Shown: positions 11,522 to 22,474 of the stretch, piece by piece
Layout of the letters: the number at the start of each line of letters is the position of its first letter
Numbering within the stretch: the stretch's first letter is position 1
NCBI GenBank assembly: GCA_029747585.1
Contig: JAPEVF010000343.1
Span: 1 to 47,736 of the forward strand
Direction of reading: 5' to 3'
Source: Pleurotus djamor
Lineage: Eukaryota > Basidiomycota > Agaricomycetes > Agaricales > Pleurotaceae
DNA length: 47,736 nucleotides
Notes under the pieces: generated by a model
What the model was told of the DNA's origin: nothing
What the model saw: only the letters and a program-made list of their open reading frames with translations
The model's database searches: none
Program-made: the position numbers and the translations under genes

Positions 11522-12091
11522 CTTTGTTGAGTCTTGAACGCAGCACAGGAATCGTTATTGACATCGAGACTTGCCAAGGGAGTATTTATGGCCTTCTAGA
11601 ACTCCGAGAAAGCCATCATGAAATAGATCCCGATATATCTGTTCGTTCCCGTCCCTCGATGCCTATATCTTATGTGTGAGGTATGATCCTTTGATGGATT
11701 ATCTCCGCTGGACACGGTAAAACGACTATTCTAGGATCACGGGCGAGACGATCTCCTCGGCTCCTATAGACGATCTAAATCATCCTATGATACTTTCAGC
11801 GGATATACCATTGACGCGTGGGCACACTTTACACACCGTCGCAAGTGCTGTTCAACATCAGGAATGCCAATTCTGAGACAAAGTCTGATTGATGCGACGA
11901 AACCTCGACCTTCGATTTCCATGCTTCAACCTGGTTCTCGTACATGTGCTAGTAAGTTCAAGAGATCTTGATCTTGCTCTGCGACGTGGTTCTTAGTTTT
12001 GACTTGACTTGCACTGCATTGACCGTAGCCCTGAATGTCGAGGACCGACATTCATGAGATAAAANTGTCAACTCGTCGGCAGAGATAACAA
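11522..12091. other. Intergenic region upstream of the second nitronate monooxygenase
   Basis: No gene seen. A short hairpin lies at 12032-12054, annotated separately, and an isolated N at 12065. It probably holds the promoter of the minus-strand NMO copy. Confidence 0.5.
12032..12054. repeat. Short perfect hairpin (9-bp arms, 5-nt loop)
   Basis: TGAATGTCG (12032-12040) and CGACATTCA (12046-12054) are exact inverted copies around AGGAC. The core TGAGGACCGACA reappears as part of another sequence near 21936, without the full hairpin. Role unknown. Confidence 0.4.
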
Positions 12092-12820
12092 TTATAAACT
12101 TCTAACAGAAGTATTAGAAGATCTGTCAAGACTCGAGAAGACGGGAGAAGACATGCTTACCCATACAGACATCGACGGGGAACAATCAAAGACCCTCACG
12201 CGTCGAACGCTACGCGAGGGCTCACCGTTCGGTGGGTTCAAAATCAGAACTCTCAGCTCTGCAGTGTCTGTCAAATGCTTCTGGTATCGCTGAGGCTGAT
12301 GACTGAGTGTCGAGTGAACCTTCCCATCCGTTTGGTATGAGAACCTCAACCAGACACCCAGCAGACATCTATCAAAGCGTGAGCCCAACTGACGAGCCGT
12401 CGCCAACGCCGCGGAACTATCCCGCGTACTTGAAGGCCATGAACACACGCTGAGGTGAGGGAATATGGAACCACTGCGTAGCTGACATCGTTGCGACGTT
12501 CAGGGACACTGAACTCGAATATCGAGTGTTTGAACATCCACGGATTGGCGTGGGTAGCAATTTGAGTTTCTCCCTTCGAGAAAGCGGGAACTTGTACACA
12601 GCGCAACACTTGAAGCTGTTCCCTCAGCAAGCGGTAGTCAATCTACGAGGATGAGAGGAATGAGAATTCTTCGGGAAAATACAATGCGTCCGGAATAACT
12701 TGAAGTACTCTTCGTAGCGTCCGTCTGCACAAGAAGCATGGGACCCACGGCTTCTTCATCCACCATTCTAAACGCGTCGATTTTCTTCATGCCGTCTTCA
12801 CGTCGGGGGCCGTCTGCTGT
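12092..12820 (-). pseudogene. Possible frameshifted coding remnant, unknown family
   Basis: On the minus strand, protein-like blocks follow each other in the expected order but in different frames: VDEEAVGPMLLVQTD near 12740, GRYEEYFK near 12715, VIPDALYFPEEFSF near 12690, then YRLLREQLQVLRCVQVPAF and NPWMFKHSIFEFSVPERR near 12500-12630. No splice sites connect the first three; one- or two-base shifts would. This suggests a decayed gene or base errors. I do not recognise the family. The downstream part (12092-12448) is open but without a domain. Confidence 0.3.
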
Positions 12821-13197
12821 AGCTTGTGTTGGCTAGTGAAAGGCTGATGACAAAAGCCAACTTCCTCGTTGATGGCATCATGGTCGTTTCGAATTGGCTT
12901 TCCCATGCACATCGCTAAAAGAAACCAGGGTAAGCGCGTGTGAACATGGTTTCACCCATCCACCTTCTCGCAGGGTCACCCACGAAAAGCTGGAGCATCG
13001 ACTAGATCCGCTATCGACGGTACCCTCAAATGCCCAATCTGTTATTTTTCATCAATCAACCGAGAACCCCGCTGGATGATGCATTCCACATCATGCATCA
13101 ACGCTGACCCACTAAACCCATCCACGAATCTTGTTCAAATACTCATTAGATTTTCGCTTGATCTATACCATTCCTTTCCAGCACTACTACCAACAAC

Positions 13198-14785
13198 ATG
13201 ACCTCCAACCCCAGAATTATCTTCGCTAAGCTCCCTGCTAACGGTGGTCAGAAAGGTCTCCCAGTTCTCGGCGAACACCTCGTCATCGACAACTCCAAAA
13301 CCATCGATCTCAACAACGTCCCTCTCAATGGCGGTTTCCTCAGCAAAACCCTTATAATCAGCCCGGAACCAGCTCTTCGTGAGCGTATGCGAGATGGCTC
13401 GATCCCAAGTTACACCACTCCATTCGTCCTAGGAGCTCCGTAAGTTTTCGATATCTCGTCTGAAGTTAATGACAACGAACCTTGCCCAGAATGGTCGGGT
13501 TTGGACTCGTCAAGGTTCTCCGATCAGAGAAGGAAGGCGTCAAGGAGGGCGACTTGATGTACGGGCAAACACCTTGGGAGGCTTATACCGTCCAGCCCTA
13601 CACTGAAAGCAAGCATCTACCACATCCTCGGGATCCATCGCATTCTAACCACTTGACCTAGGTCGCCTCAACTTCAAAGCCGAAGAGTGGCCTTCCTCTA
13701 CCTTCGACATGGATTCCCTCGCACTTCAAGTCGTCCCCAACCCAGGCGGCGCATTCCCTTTAACCAAATATACCAACCCTCTTGGGACACCCGGTCTCAC
13801 AGCGTTCGTGGCCTTCGAAGAATACGTTCAATCTCCCGAGGTATGTAGCCTCATCTCATCAAACAAAAGGGGAAAACTAACCATGATTTTCCACCAACAG
13901 GGCAAGACTATTTATGTCTCTGCTGGAGGATCAGGTGTCGGCTCGTAAGATCGCCACCTATTTCTCATCACTTTACCTAACAATGATCGTGTTCTTTCAT
14001 GTCCACAGAATGGTCATCCAGCTCGCCAAAATGAAAGGGTAAGCTGAAGCCTAGTTCTTACCTTCGTCCGTGTTCATTCCCTGACCTACTCGGTTACATA
14101 GGATGAAAGTCATCGCTTCCGCCGGATCCGATGCCAAACTGGAATACCTCAAATCCATCGGTGCTGACGTCGTCTTTAATTACAAGAAGGAAAGCTACGA
14201 CAAGGCATTGGCTAAGGCCGGGCCTTTCCATGTTTACTGGGTAAATACTTTCTTCATCCCCCATTTCAGCCAGTCTCAATCGTTTTGCCGTTACTTAGGA
14301 CAACGTCGGCGCTCAAGCCCTCGAAGCTGCCATCGAACACATCGATGCTTTCGGTACCATCGTTGTACGTTCCTTCGTCTCCATCCCTCCCTCCTTTGAT
14401 CTAAACGCTGAATAGTGCTGCGGCTCGCTGGGAGACTACGGCCTCCCTCCCTCTGAACGACACGGCATCCAGGCAAGTCTCCTTCCCCCTCACTCCTGTT
14501 TACCCCCTTTAACCATTTCCTTCTTCGGCTGACCCGACTTTCTTTTAGAACACAACCCTCATCTTCAAAAAGCGTCTCCACATCCACGGAATCCTCGTAC
14601 CAGACCTTCTCCCCAAACACGCTGGACAATTCTTCGCCGAAGTCCCCGCATTGCTCGCACAAGGAAAAATCCAGAGCAAGGAAGTTGTCGTAAATGGATT
14701 GGAGAACGCACCAAGTGCTTTGATACAGGTTCTTGAAGGGGGAGAGGAAGCAGGAAAAGTTGTCGTCGTGGTTGCTGAAGAGTGA
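13198..14785 (+). CDS. NADP-dependent medium-chain reductase (alkenal/prostaglandin reductase type)
   Basis: Nine exons (13198-13439, 13490-13608, 13662-13840, 13901-13944, 14009-14038, 14102-14240, 14299-14364, 14416-14472, 14549-14785) give 370 residues. The fold is a zinc-free MDR enzyme of the PTGR/leukotriene B4 dehydrogenase type: an N-terminal GroES-like half (KTLIISPEPALRERM), the hinge LGTPGLTAFVAFEEY, then the nucleotide-binding loop SAGGSGVGS (187-195) followed by VIQLAKMKG, AGSDAKLEYLKSIGADVVFNYK, DNVGAQALEAAIEH and CGSLGDYG. No Cys/His zinc ligands are seen. Such enzymes reduce the double bond of alpha,beta-unsaturated aldehydes and ketones with NADPH in the cytosol. Two introns have GC instead of GT at the donor (13609 and 14473), each inside a good GCAAG(C/T) context. 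The ATG is preceded by a CAACAAC leader and a pyrimidine-rich stretch, usual for fungal genes. Confidence 0.93.
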
Positions 14786-15305
14786 TCCATACGTACTCAG
14801 CGTATTACTTCGTTTTCCATGGACACTAAACAGAACACAGGACCTCATTTTGTGTGACATCGTTTCGCTTTTGTCACGTTTGATGATGTACGATGATTTG
14901 TCGACGGACGGGGCCAGGAACGGGGATAAAGCTAAAGTCTGATGTCGAGGATAATAATTGTGGCCTTTCCTATCAATAAACGAAAACGCCCTCAATATCC
15001 CAATCGGTCGCGGGTAAGCATCAAGATCTGCTTGCCAGTGGGTCGTCCCATCAGACACCGTGAGTTGAAGGGCATGAGTCAAGTTCTCAGCTTCCTCTTC
15101 TTTCTCTGCATCAATCAGAGGATGCTAGAACAGCAGATAGAACTGTCTTTTCCCCGTTACAGGCCATCACCGTCGTCCAAGGGAACACCTATTTCAACTG
15201 GTACCATCCCACCCATGCACACTGTCAAATCGACTTCCCTGACTCCAACCACCCCACTTTAACCCCACCGATTTAAGTCGAGGGGGAGAAAGTCTGAGTA
15301 GCAAC
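14786..15305. other. Intergenic region before the MAPEG gene
   Basis: 520 bp between two plus-strand genes. Plus-strand frame 14942-15262 is open but lacks any domain. It likely holds the 3' UTR of the reductase gene and the promoter of the MAPEG gene. Confidence 0.5.
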
Positions 15306-16246
15306 ATGTCGCTTTTTTCGACTCATTGGTCGCTCTACTCTATCCCGATCGTATGGTTCCTCGCATTTTATCCCGCAGAAATGAGGGTACGTCCAAGCAA
15401 TCGCGGAGTTCTCGGTGCACCATCTGTTGACGCCACCTTTGACCTGTCCTTTCGATTTCCCAGTGCATGGCCATCGACAGCACTATTGGTTATGACAAGT
15501 GAGTGCCGTTCTTTCGCCCCGTGCCGTTCCTGTTCATGGCAACCCACACGCCAACACTTCTTCTCTAGCACCCTTCCACGCACCAACGTTGCCCAATTGA
15601 AAGAAAAGGAATCAAAGAAAGACTCCAAACTCCCTCCAGGCTTCGCCACGAAGATGATGCGTCTGGACGGTGCTCATCAGGTGAAGTTATCATTCCTTTC
15701 CTTCAAAATACTAGTCGATTGAGGTTCGAATCTATCATTGAACACCTAGAATGGAAACGAAGCATTCCCTCTCTGGACCGCTGCTATTGTCAGTACAGTA
15801 CTTCCTTCGCATCAAGTCCCATCCTGCTAATATTGCAACCCTACGATAGATCACAGCTCATGTCGTTGGAATGGACAAATACACGATGAATGTAGCGTCC
15901 GTTGCCTAGTATGTGATTACGTCCAGACTTCCCCTGCTCTCTTAATTCTCCCTAAAATGTACCAAACATCCTAGCATTGGTTTGCGTCTTCTCTACAATC
16001 AAATCTACATCTACCATAACACCTTGCTGAAAGGCTGGGCTAGGTATGTCTTTTCATTCTCAACGAACGAGTATCTAATGCCCCCTCTGGATCATAGGAC
16101 CATCGTGTTCTTCACGGGCGTTAGTAAGTACCCCGACCCTTCAACGCCACAGATACTAACTGTGTATTTACTCAACTGCGAGTACAGGTATTCCTCTATA
16201 CTTGCTGATCAATTCGGCCGGACTGGCCGCGTCGGAGGGGCCTTAG
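15306..16246 (+). CDS. MAPEG-family membrane protein
   Basis: Eight exons (15306-15386, 15464-15498, 15569-15680, 15750-15788, 15850-15908, 15975-16043, 16098-16123, 16188-16246) give 159 residues, near the usual 130-160 of the family. There are four hydrophobic segments: YSIPIVWFLAFYPA (residues about 11-24), AFPLWTAAIITAHVVG after the loop motif RLDGAHQNGNEAFP, VASVAYIGLRLLYNQIYIY, and IVFFTGVSIPLYLLINSAG. The RxxGAHxNxxEAFP loop is the fingerprint of microsomal glutathione S-transferase-like (MAPEG) proteins, where Asn and Glu contact glutathione. Expected in the ER membrane, conjugating or reducing lipid hydroperoxides with glutathione; activity is inferred. Exon sizes of 26-59 bp are small even for this genome. 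Its position next to an enal reductase fits detoxification. Confidence 0.87.
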
Positions 16247-16927
16247 ATATGGAGCTCTACCCAGCCTGTGAATAAATTGTGAAGAGTGTAGAAGCTAAAC
16301 TTCGAAACTTGCTTTTGAGATACATGTCGGTCCAAGAGTTTTTCCAAGGCGTTGCGCCAAACGGTCAAAGACTTGTTCACAAAGGGGCTTGAGAAAGGGG
16401 GGTGGAAGTGAGGGTTGGCTAGAAACAGTCTTCACCCTTCTTGGTCTTACGCACCCCACCCTTGAGTAAGTAGGGCACAATTTCAGGCAGTAGTACAAGA
16501 GCTATCTCTTCATAAAAAANTGCCACCATTTCCCTGTCGAAAGTCAAGCACCATGAATCTCGACTTCGCGAACGACTCGCGTCTACCTTCGCGGAATACA
16601 CGAGACTGGAGTAGGGCGATAACGACATAGCGTGAGCGTGGATAGCAGGTATTTGAGGATTAGAAACAGCCCAATCCCACAAAGCACCCAACCGCTTGCG
16701 GTCCTCAATAGATATCCTCCTTGGGAAGAGTGGATGAGAGTGATTAAGTAAAAATTCCTGGCTACGTCCAAGACCGGTCACTTAGTGCATTTAAAACAAA
16801 TTGGAATTGAGACGGTCCCGCTTCAATAATACATGCGTTGAAAATATGCACGATAAATGGATGTGTAGGTGTAATTATACAAGAGTAGAGATATACGTAG
16901 AAGATAAAAACGAAAAACCAGAGTCCT
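16247..16927. other. Spacer between MAPEG and FunK1 genes (convergent)
   Basis: 680 bp between two convergent genes. A minus-strand open stretch at 16419-16781 reads like protein (RRISIEDRKRLGALWDWA) but is interrupted by an N at 16520 and has no recognised domain or splice partner. Confidence 0.4.
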
Positions 16928-19695
16928 TTATGCCCTGTTCTTGGATTTACTCCTGCTAGGTCGTCTGACTGGCAACGCCTTCGCAGTTCGCTTTCCTTTC
17001 GCAGATGGAATCCATTTGGTGGATGAGCGGGTAACGGGTCCGCTTGGCGGCGGCATGTCAGTCTTCGCGGTGCGTTGGCGTGAACGCCTCTTGGGCGACG
17101 GTGCATCGACTACATCGCGTGTCGACGGGCCCGCTTCGGCTTGCGATGATTCTTCACGAGTTCGTTTCTTTGACCCTCGGGGAGGCTTCACGCGCTGTGG
17201 TTCTCCAAGGTCATCACCGATATCATCCTTGTCATGGGCAATCAGAAGTGTAGAGGCCCAGCCCTCCGGATGCGACATTATTTTCCGAAAGAAGACAGAA
17301 AACAACGTGTGAGGTTTGATGTAGGATGAATGGCAACTGAGTTTTTGATCCCGCACGCGGCGCCTATAATAGCTCAATTGACGGGAACGCAATTGTTCAA
17401 GATATTTTGTAAGGCCGTGCAGAGACGGAGCGAGTTTTTGGATGAGGGTGTTATGAATGGGTTTGCGCAAGCACGCCGCTCGTTCCTTGGAGGGCTGCAC
17501 TATGGCGTTGACAAAGACAAAGCGGAAGTGGTCGCGGGATGGTTCATGGGACACTCTCCTTGTCAAAGTCCAAAGAAATATCCACCATACACATTCAAGG
17601 TCGTGCTGAAAGTTGAAAATAGGAGCAGTTTGGGTAGCAGGGGACATATTAGTCTTTTCTTCGTCTGAGGAAGAACCAAAGACGTCGTCGGTATCTTCAG
17701 AGGATTCTGCTGTGTCTTCATCGTAGAGAAACGATGAGTCGAGAATTTCGTGGGGCATGAAGTATGGCGTGCCCTGTGAAAACATGAGAAAGGTTGAATG
17801 CATAAAACAAAAGCAAAGAGGGTGCTCACCGTTTTTGGATCGGCAGCTGCTTGGTAGGTTGCCTCAGGTGGGTATCTTCTCGCATACTCGAGGTCAGACA
17901 CCTTTCCCTGCATCGATCCTACGCGTTTGAAGGCGAGGACATTGCCCGAGCTAATGTCACGATGCACCCACCCCGCACAAAACATCACGCGAAGAGCTGG
18001 GTGTGAAAGTCAGCGCCAATGTTTCGAAAGAGGGGATGAGTAACTTACCAATAACAGCGTGTTCGAGGACCGCCGCCACCTCTCCCATGGTCTCGAGATC
18101 GCCAACCGTCTTGCAGAACTCTTCGAAAACGACCCGATAATGTTGACGAGGAACGTACGTCCGATGTTGAGTGGGTACGTAATTCGTCACAGCAGTCATA
18201 GGGCGCGGAGTTCCCGAAGGTTGCCGTTGACTGCTCTTCCTGGTCGACGTCGACGCCGTCGGTGTAGAAGAAAGCACGGGTGTATGGAAGAGACCGCGTT
18301 TCGCATTCGCATCTACAGCGAGTGCCTTGGATTCACCACAAACGTCATCGGCGATGATGGTCATGAAGTAATCTTTGAACTTGTCATCCTTTGCTAGGTC
18401 ATCGATCGATAGCTTGTATTTGCTTGTGTGCTGGAACGCTTGGTATACTGCCTCTTGCTCTGCTGAACGAGGTCCTTTGACGAAGTTCTTGAAATCAGTA
18501 AAGATCGAGGTCTGGATTGCTCGCTCGGTCGCAGCCGTGGCCTCCAACCAGACATCCTTCAACACGTACTCCTTGCCCGTGTAGAGATTGTCCGCGTTGA
18601 TCTCCCGAACCAGCCAGATGCGAGACATCCGTCCGGTGATGTTGTTCGAGCGGTATTCCGACAAAACTCCGACGGTGCGAAAGCGTCGCGGCGGACCCTT
18701 TCCCTGACGGATTTCGAAGATATACGTCCCATCAGCCTGGCGCTCCACAAGTGGATCGAACCCAAGCTCTTTTTCGGATGCAAACTGGAACGACATCAAG
18801 ACTTTGATGAACATCTTCGGATTCTAGAGGAAAGTTAGTCAAGGGATCATACGAACATGTCGAACGACGTACTTCAACGAAACTGAACGGCTCCGATACG
18901 GCGGTATGAGATCTTGAGTAGTACCACAAGGATACTTGATCTCGAACAATAGTCATCTACATGTAGCAGGTGAGAAGCCGCATTGAGAAGGAGAAGGAAA
19001 GGCTGTGAAAACGTACTGAGAAGGAAAACGTCCGACGGGGATCGTCGTTCATAATTTGGACATTGGCCGACGCAGCTTGCAAGTTGTTCTGCAGCAGATG
19101 AGAAGCAGATACAAGTATGATTAGGATGACTACATACTTGAATCGTGAACTTGGGGTCCAGTTTCTCTTCGATTACAACAGCAATTTCATGGGCATTGAT
19201 GGCCGTCTCGTCGGACCGTTTCTTGTAGCACCCATCAATCTTGTTGTTCGAACCGTTGATCTGCGAGCGAATGCCATTCTTGGGACATGGAACCAGATCA
19301 TATTGATTGCGTGTATGATCGCGCCACCCCTTGAACGCAGCGACGGCTTTGCCAATGTCCTCGAGCGGTGCATAGAGTTCATCTTCTAACCCCTTCCCCG
19401 CAGTAGGCGTGGTCATGAACTTGGCGAAACGAAGCTTCTTTCCAGTTCGTTTCATGAGGTGTGATTTGACAGCTTGAGTAACGAATCCGTCGACGACCTT
19501 GTCGTCAGGTTTGTCCGGAAGGTAGGCCTCGATAAAGCTCGCCAACGGAACGATGGACACCTCTCCGTCCATCTCGGCAGCAATCTCAGGGCGTACGTGT
19601 GTGATCCCAGCAGTACCTGCGTTGCTACGAGCAGTGCGCGGCGTCTGTTTTCTATTCGTCGACTTCAAGTCAGCTTGTGCAGCTAAATTAAGCAT
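16928..19695 (-). CDS. FunK1-type fungal protein kinase
   Basis: Six exons (19138-19695, 19017-19088, 18873-18956, 18049-18823, 17830-17996, 16928-17773) give 833 residues. The kinase core has VLKDVW (Lys327 as the ATP-anchoring lysine), the catalytic GWVHRDISSGNVL (His508, Asp510, Asn515) and SDLEYARRY (Asp531), where DLE replaces DFG, a trait of the FunK1 family (PF17667). GTPYFMPHEIL is the activation-segment end, and FNFQHDLECVWWIFLWTL is the family's usual C-lobe helix. The tail (about the last 90 residues) is rich in Lys/Arg and Ser (SKKRTREESS, SPKRRSRQRTAK), a likely nuclear-localisation region. The family is greatly expanded in mushroom genomes; targets are unknown. The start is uncertain: 19695 is the first in-frame ATG of the first long exon, but an upstream exon beginning at 19886 with donor at 19798 also fits the phase. 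Confidence 0.92.
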
Positions 19696-20718
19696 GCATT
19701 ACACGACGTACGGCAGCCGTGGTCGATGATGACCATTTGGGGTTTCGGGACTGTATAGATGTCATGAATAACTCATATGAAGTTATCAGCCAACTTACCT
19801 GGTCTTAGACAACATTGAAGTTGATGGTGATGATGGTGGAGGACGAAGAGTGGTTGTGGCGCAACACGATCGAGTGTTCTGACCATATTGGGCTATTTGT
19901 ATGTGTTATGCTCCCTGCGTGCCCATGTGACCGCACCATTCTTCCCCCTATTCTGACGTTCTATTGATCGTGTGAATCTTTCTTCCCACAGTCACCCACC
20001 AACCAATCAAAGTTTCAAATTGCAATTTCGATTCAATTTCCTCACGATAGCAGGTGCCCATGCCGCCTCATCCTATCTATTGATATTCGTCAACATACTC
20101 ACATGATCGTCAGATAGCACTGTGACCATATTCCGCACTGTTACCAAGGCATTTGAATCACAATTCATCTAGGATAACTTGCCCTGTGGGTGTGCGATGC
20201 ACACCACGCTTACGAGGCCGAAGGTATTTTCTGAGAAAATGTACATGAATGATATTGTGAGTAATTCCCGCCCGATCAAGTCATTATTTCGCTTACAATC
20301 CCGCTGCCCAGACGTTCTGAGATGTGATCTAGGGTTCAGAGCGCCGGGGGAACGCTCGGAAAACGATGCTAGGTCCTATACGAAGTGTATGTGAGTTGTT
20401 TGAGTCGTGAAACTTGACGTGGTACTTACTAATTCTTGATATCTTCTTTTTCTTCCTCCCGTGTAGATGACTTGGTCCCTCACTCGCAGCTGGACTGTTC
20501 GACAGAAGCGTTGTACACCCAACCTCGGAGGTGACCACTCGGAAAAAACACTCAAGCACATGAGGGAATGATTGAAACAGGTTTATTGAGGGTATATAAG
20601 ACATGGGGGAGTAATTATCAGCAATGTATTGGCTACCCAGCCCTCCCTCCCCCTCTACCGAGATTCGATCGTATCTTATCCGCATCGAAACGCCGCCGCC
20701 CATGGACTATACCTCCAC
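19696..20718. other. Upstream region of the FunK1 gene; nothing recognised
   Basis: About 1 kb. Holds possible 5' exon(s) of the FunK1 gene near 19740-19886. The rest has only short, domain-free frames (for example 20329-20703 minus). Confidence 0.4.
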
Positions 20719-21438
20719 GGTCCTACGTATCCGGGGCATGCTTGACCGAGTTTGCAAAAGTTTTCATGGGGCTTTGACGCCATCGTTGAAGATATCGTCT
20801 TTGGGAAGATTTCGACTTTTCTTCTTTTTTTTTTTCTTCGAATTTTCGATTTTCTTGGTGAACAACGAAGACAGAAGGGATGCCTGAGGTTCGCATATGG
20901 TTGGTGAGTCGCCTGTATTCATTCACGAGGGCATTGGTTGACTGGAGGGTGTGTGAAGGGTGAGGGAGGGGAGGGAGAGACGGCTCGGGTTCGTGGGGAA
21001 GGAGGAAGAGTTGCGAGATGGTTGAGTAGCATACCTGTAAGGCTGTATGTAGGGTGAGTCATGTATTGAAGTCTGCGAGCCATGTTGAGTACTCACCAAT
21101 GATGCATAAAGTGCGCGTGCAGCCTTCCATTCCCCTTTGACAATATTAAACCATTTCTCTTCCGCATCCAAAGGCCAACGCACAGCAGCCCAATTACCAT
21201 GATCCTACTGGTCTGGGGTCACCCTGGACGAGTTTACGAAAGATTTCATGGAATATTGGCGTTATCGTCGAGGAATCGTCTTGGGCAAGCTTTCGAAAAG
21301 TGTCAACTTTTTTGGTTCGAGTTTTCGGTTTCCTTTGTCGAGGATGGCGACGGAAGGGGTTTTGGAGATTTGCATATGGTTGGTCAGTCATTGGTAGAGC
21401 GGTTATATCCGTGTACGAGGACATAGGCTGACTGGAGG
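20719..21438. repeat. Tandem pair of a diverged ~230-bp unit
   Basis: Copy 1 (about 20719-20948) and copy 2 (about 21199-21438) share the same order of short blocks: a CCTAC start, GACCGAGTTTGCAAAAG versus GACGAGTTTACGAAAG, TTTCATGG, an AC(T/A)TTT run, TTCGAATTTTCGATTT versus TTCGAGTTTTCGGTTT, GCATATGGTTGGT, and a terminal GACTGGAGG. On the minus strand both read as basic, Lys/Arg-rich peptides (for example RRHPRQRKPKTRTKKVD in copy 2). Between them, on the minus strand, an exon-like stretch reads WPLDAEEKWFNIVKGEWKAA with a GTGAGT donor. No known family. Confidence 0.55.
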
Positions 21439-22474
21439 AATGTATTAGTGTTGTAGGGAAGGGTCATTGATTTGGGTGAGGGGAGAGGAAGAGTTGGTGG
21501 GGTTGGATGCATTCAGGCAAGGGATTAATCGTAGACTCATGCGTGCGGTGGGCGCGAGAACGCCAAACGACAGGATATCATCCTTGTCCTGGCTATCCGG
21601 CGACCGTGAGCAGACCATGGGTCTAAGTACACCGTTGGGTCGACATCCACTGCGAGCGAAGCGACTAGTATCCCCCTGCCATCGTGAATCCAAGGCAACG
21701 TCCAGCAGCTGTCCGATAAGATGAACAAAGGTCTTCGGTACGCCGTCAGATAACAAGTAGAACGTAGGGGGGCGCGGACTTGCCTATGGACTGATCATCT
21801 TATCCACGACGTCTATCCTCCCCTCCCATATGTACTAGACCTTCCCTTTCACTTTGCGTAGCGGAGGAAACCCCGAAGCTTGAAGGAAAGATTTGCAGCG
21901 CTGGACAGCTTGACTTGATTCTTTGTTGAACGTTGAGGACCGACAAGGAGGAACAAACATGAGTTCTGGCCGCGTCGTCGTGTCGCGCGAAGTCCGTTTG
22001 CAGCAGTTGTTGGGCAGCGCAGTAGCGGGTTAGCATGATGCAAGTAAGGAGGGAGCGCGGTTTGTAGGGGTAGAGCATAGCTCCAGGTGGTCAAACAGCA
22101 GGATTTGCGTACAGTGAGGCTGGGACTGCGACTAGTCTGACCGTCGTCAACGATTCAGGTTTGCGGGACGCAAGCGCAGTCCCCACCCGCCAGTTTTGAG
22201 CATGTCGTTGAAGTTTTTCGCGGATTTCTTGGCTGCTGATGGCATCGTTGGTGATGGGAACGTAGCTCTGCGTCCAGGCGTCGCCGACATCGCCCAACGT
22301 CTTCCACATCTAGCTACCTTGCTCCTTCTCCCTCGCACATCCCGATACCGAAAAAATGGATTTGAAGTACAGGAAAGCGATGAAACGGCGGTAGGCATTG
22401 TTGTTCTGGCGTTTTTGGTGCGAGGAAACAAACACGGGTGGTTGGGAGGGGGGNATAGTGTCGTCGTCGGGAGG
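21439..22474. other. Repeat-flanked region, possible minus-strand coding block
   Basis: A minus-strand frame at 22091-22309 reads like real protein (TQSYVPITNDAISSQEIREK) but is only 72 codons with no domain. Its start lies next to sequence resembling the adjacent array units. An N at 22454 follows a G-run. Nothing else is seen. Confidence 0.35.

Noticed and set aside
14291..15082. 263-codon minus-strand frame across the reductase 3' end
   Set aside because: Antisense to well-supported reductase exons; no domain.
15715..15745. tRNA B-box-like GGTTCGAATCT
   Set aside because: No A box, no cloverleaf arms; it lies in an intron of the MAPEG gene.
19683..19711. 29-bp intron joining an upstream exon to the FunK1 gene
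   Set aside because: Phase fits, but 29 bp is too short for a fungal intron; a 116-bp intron from 19798 is the better alternative.
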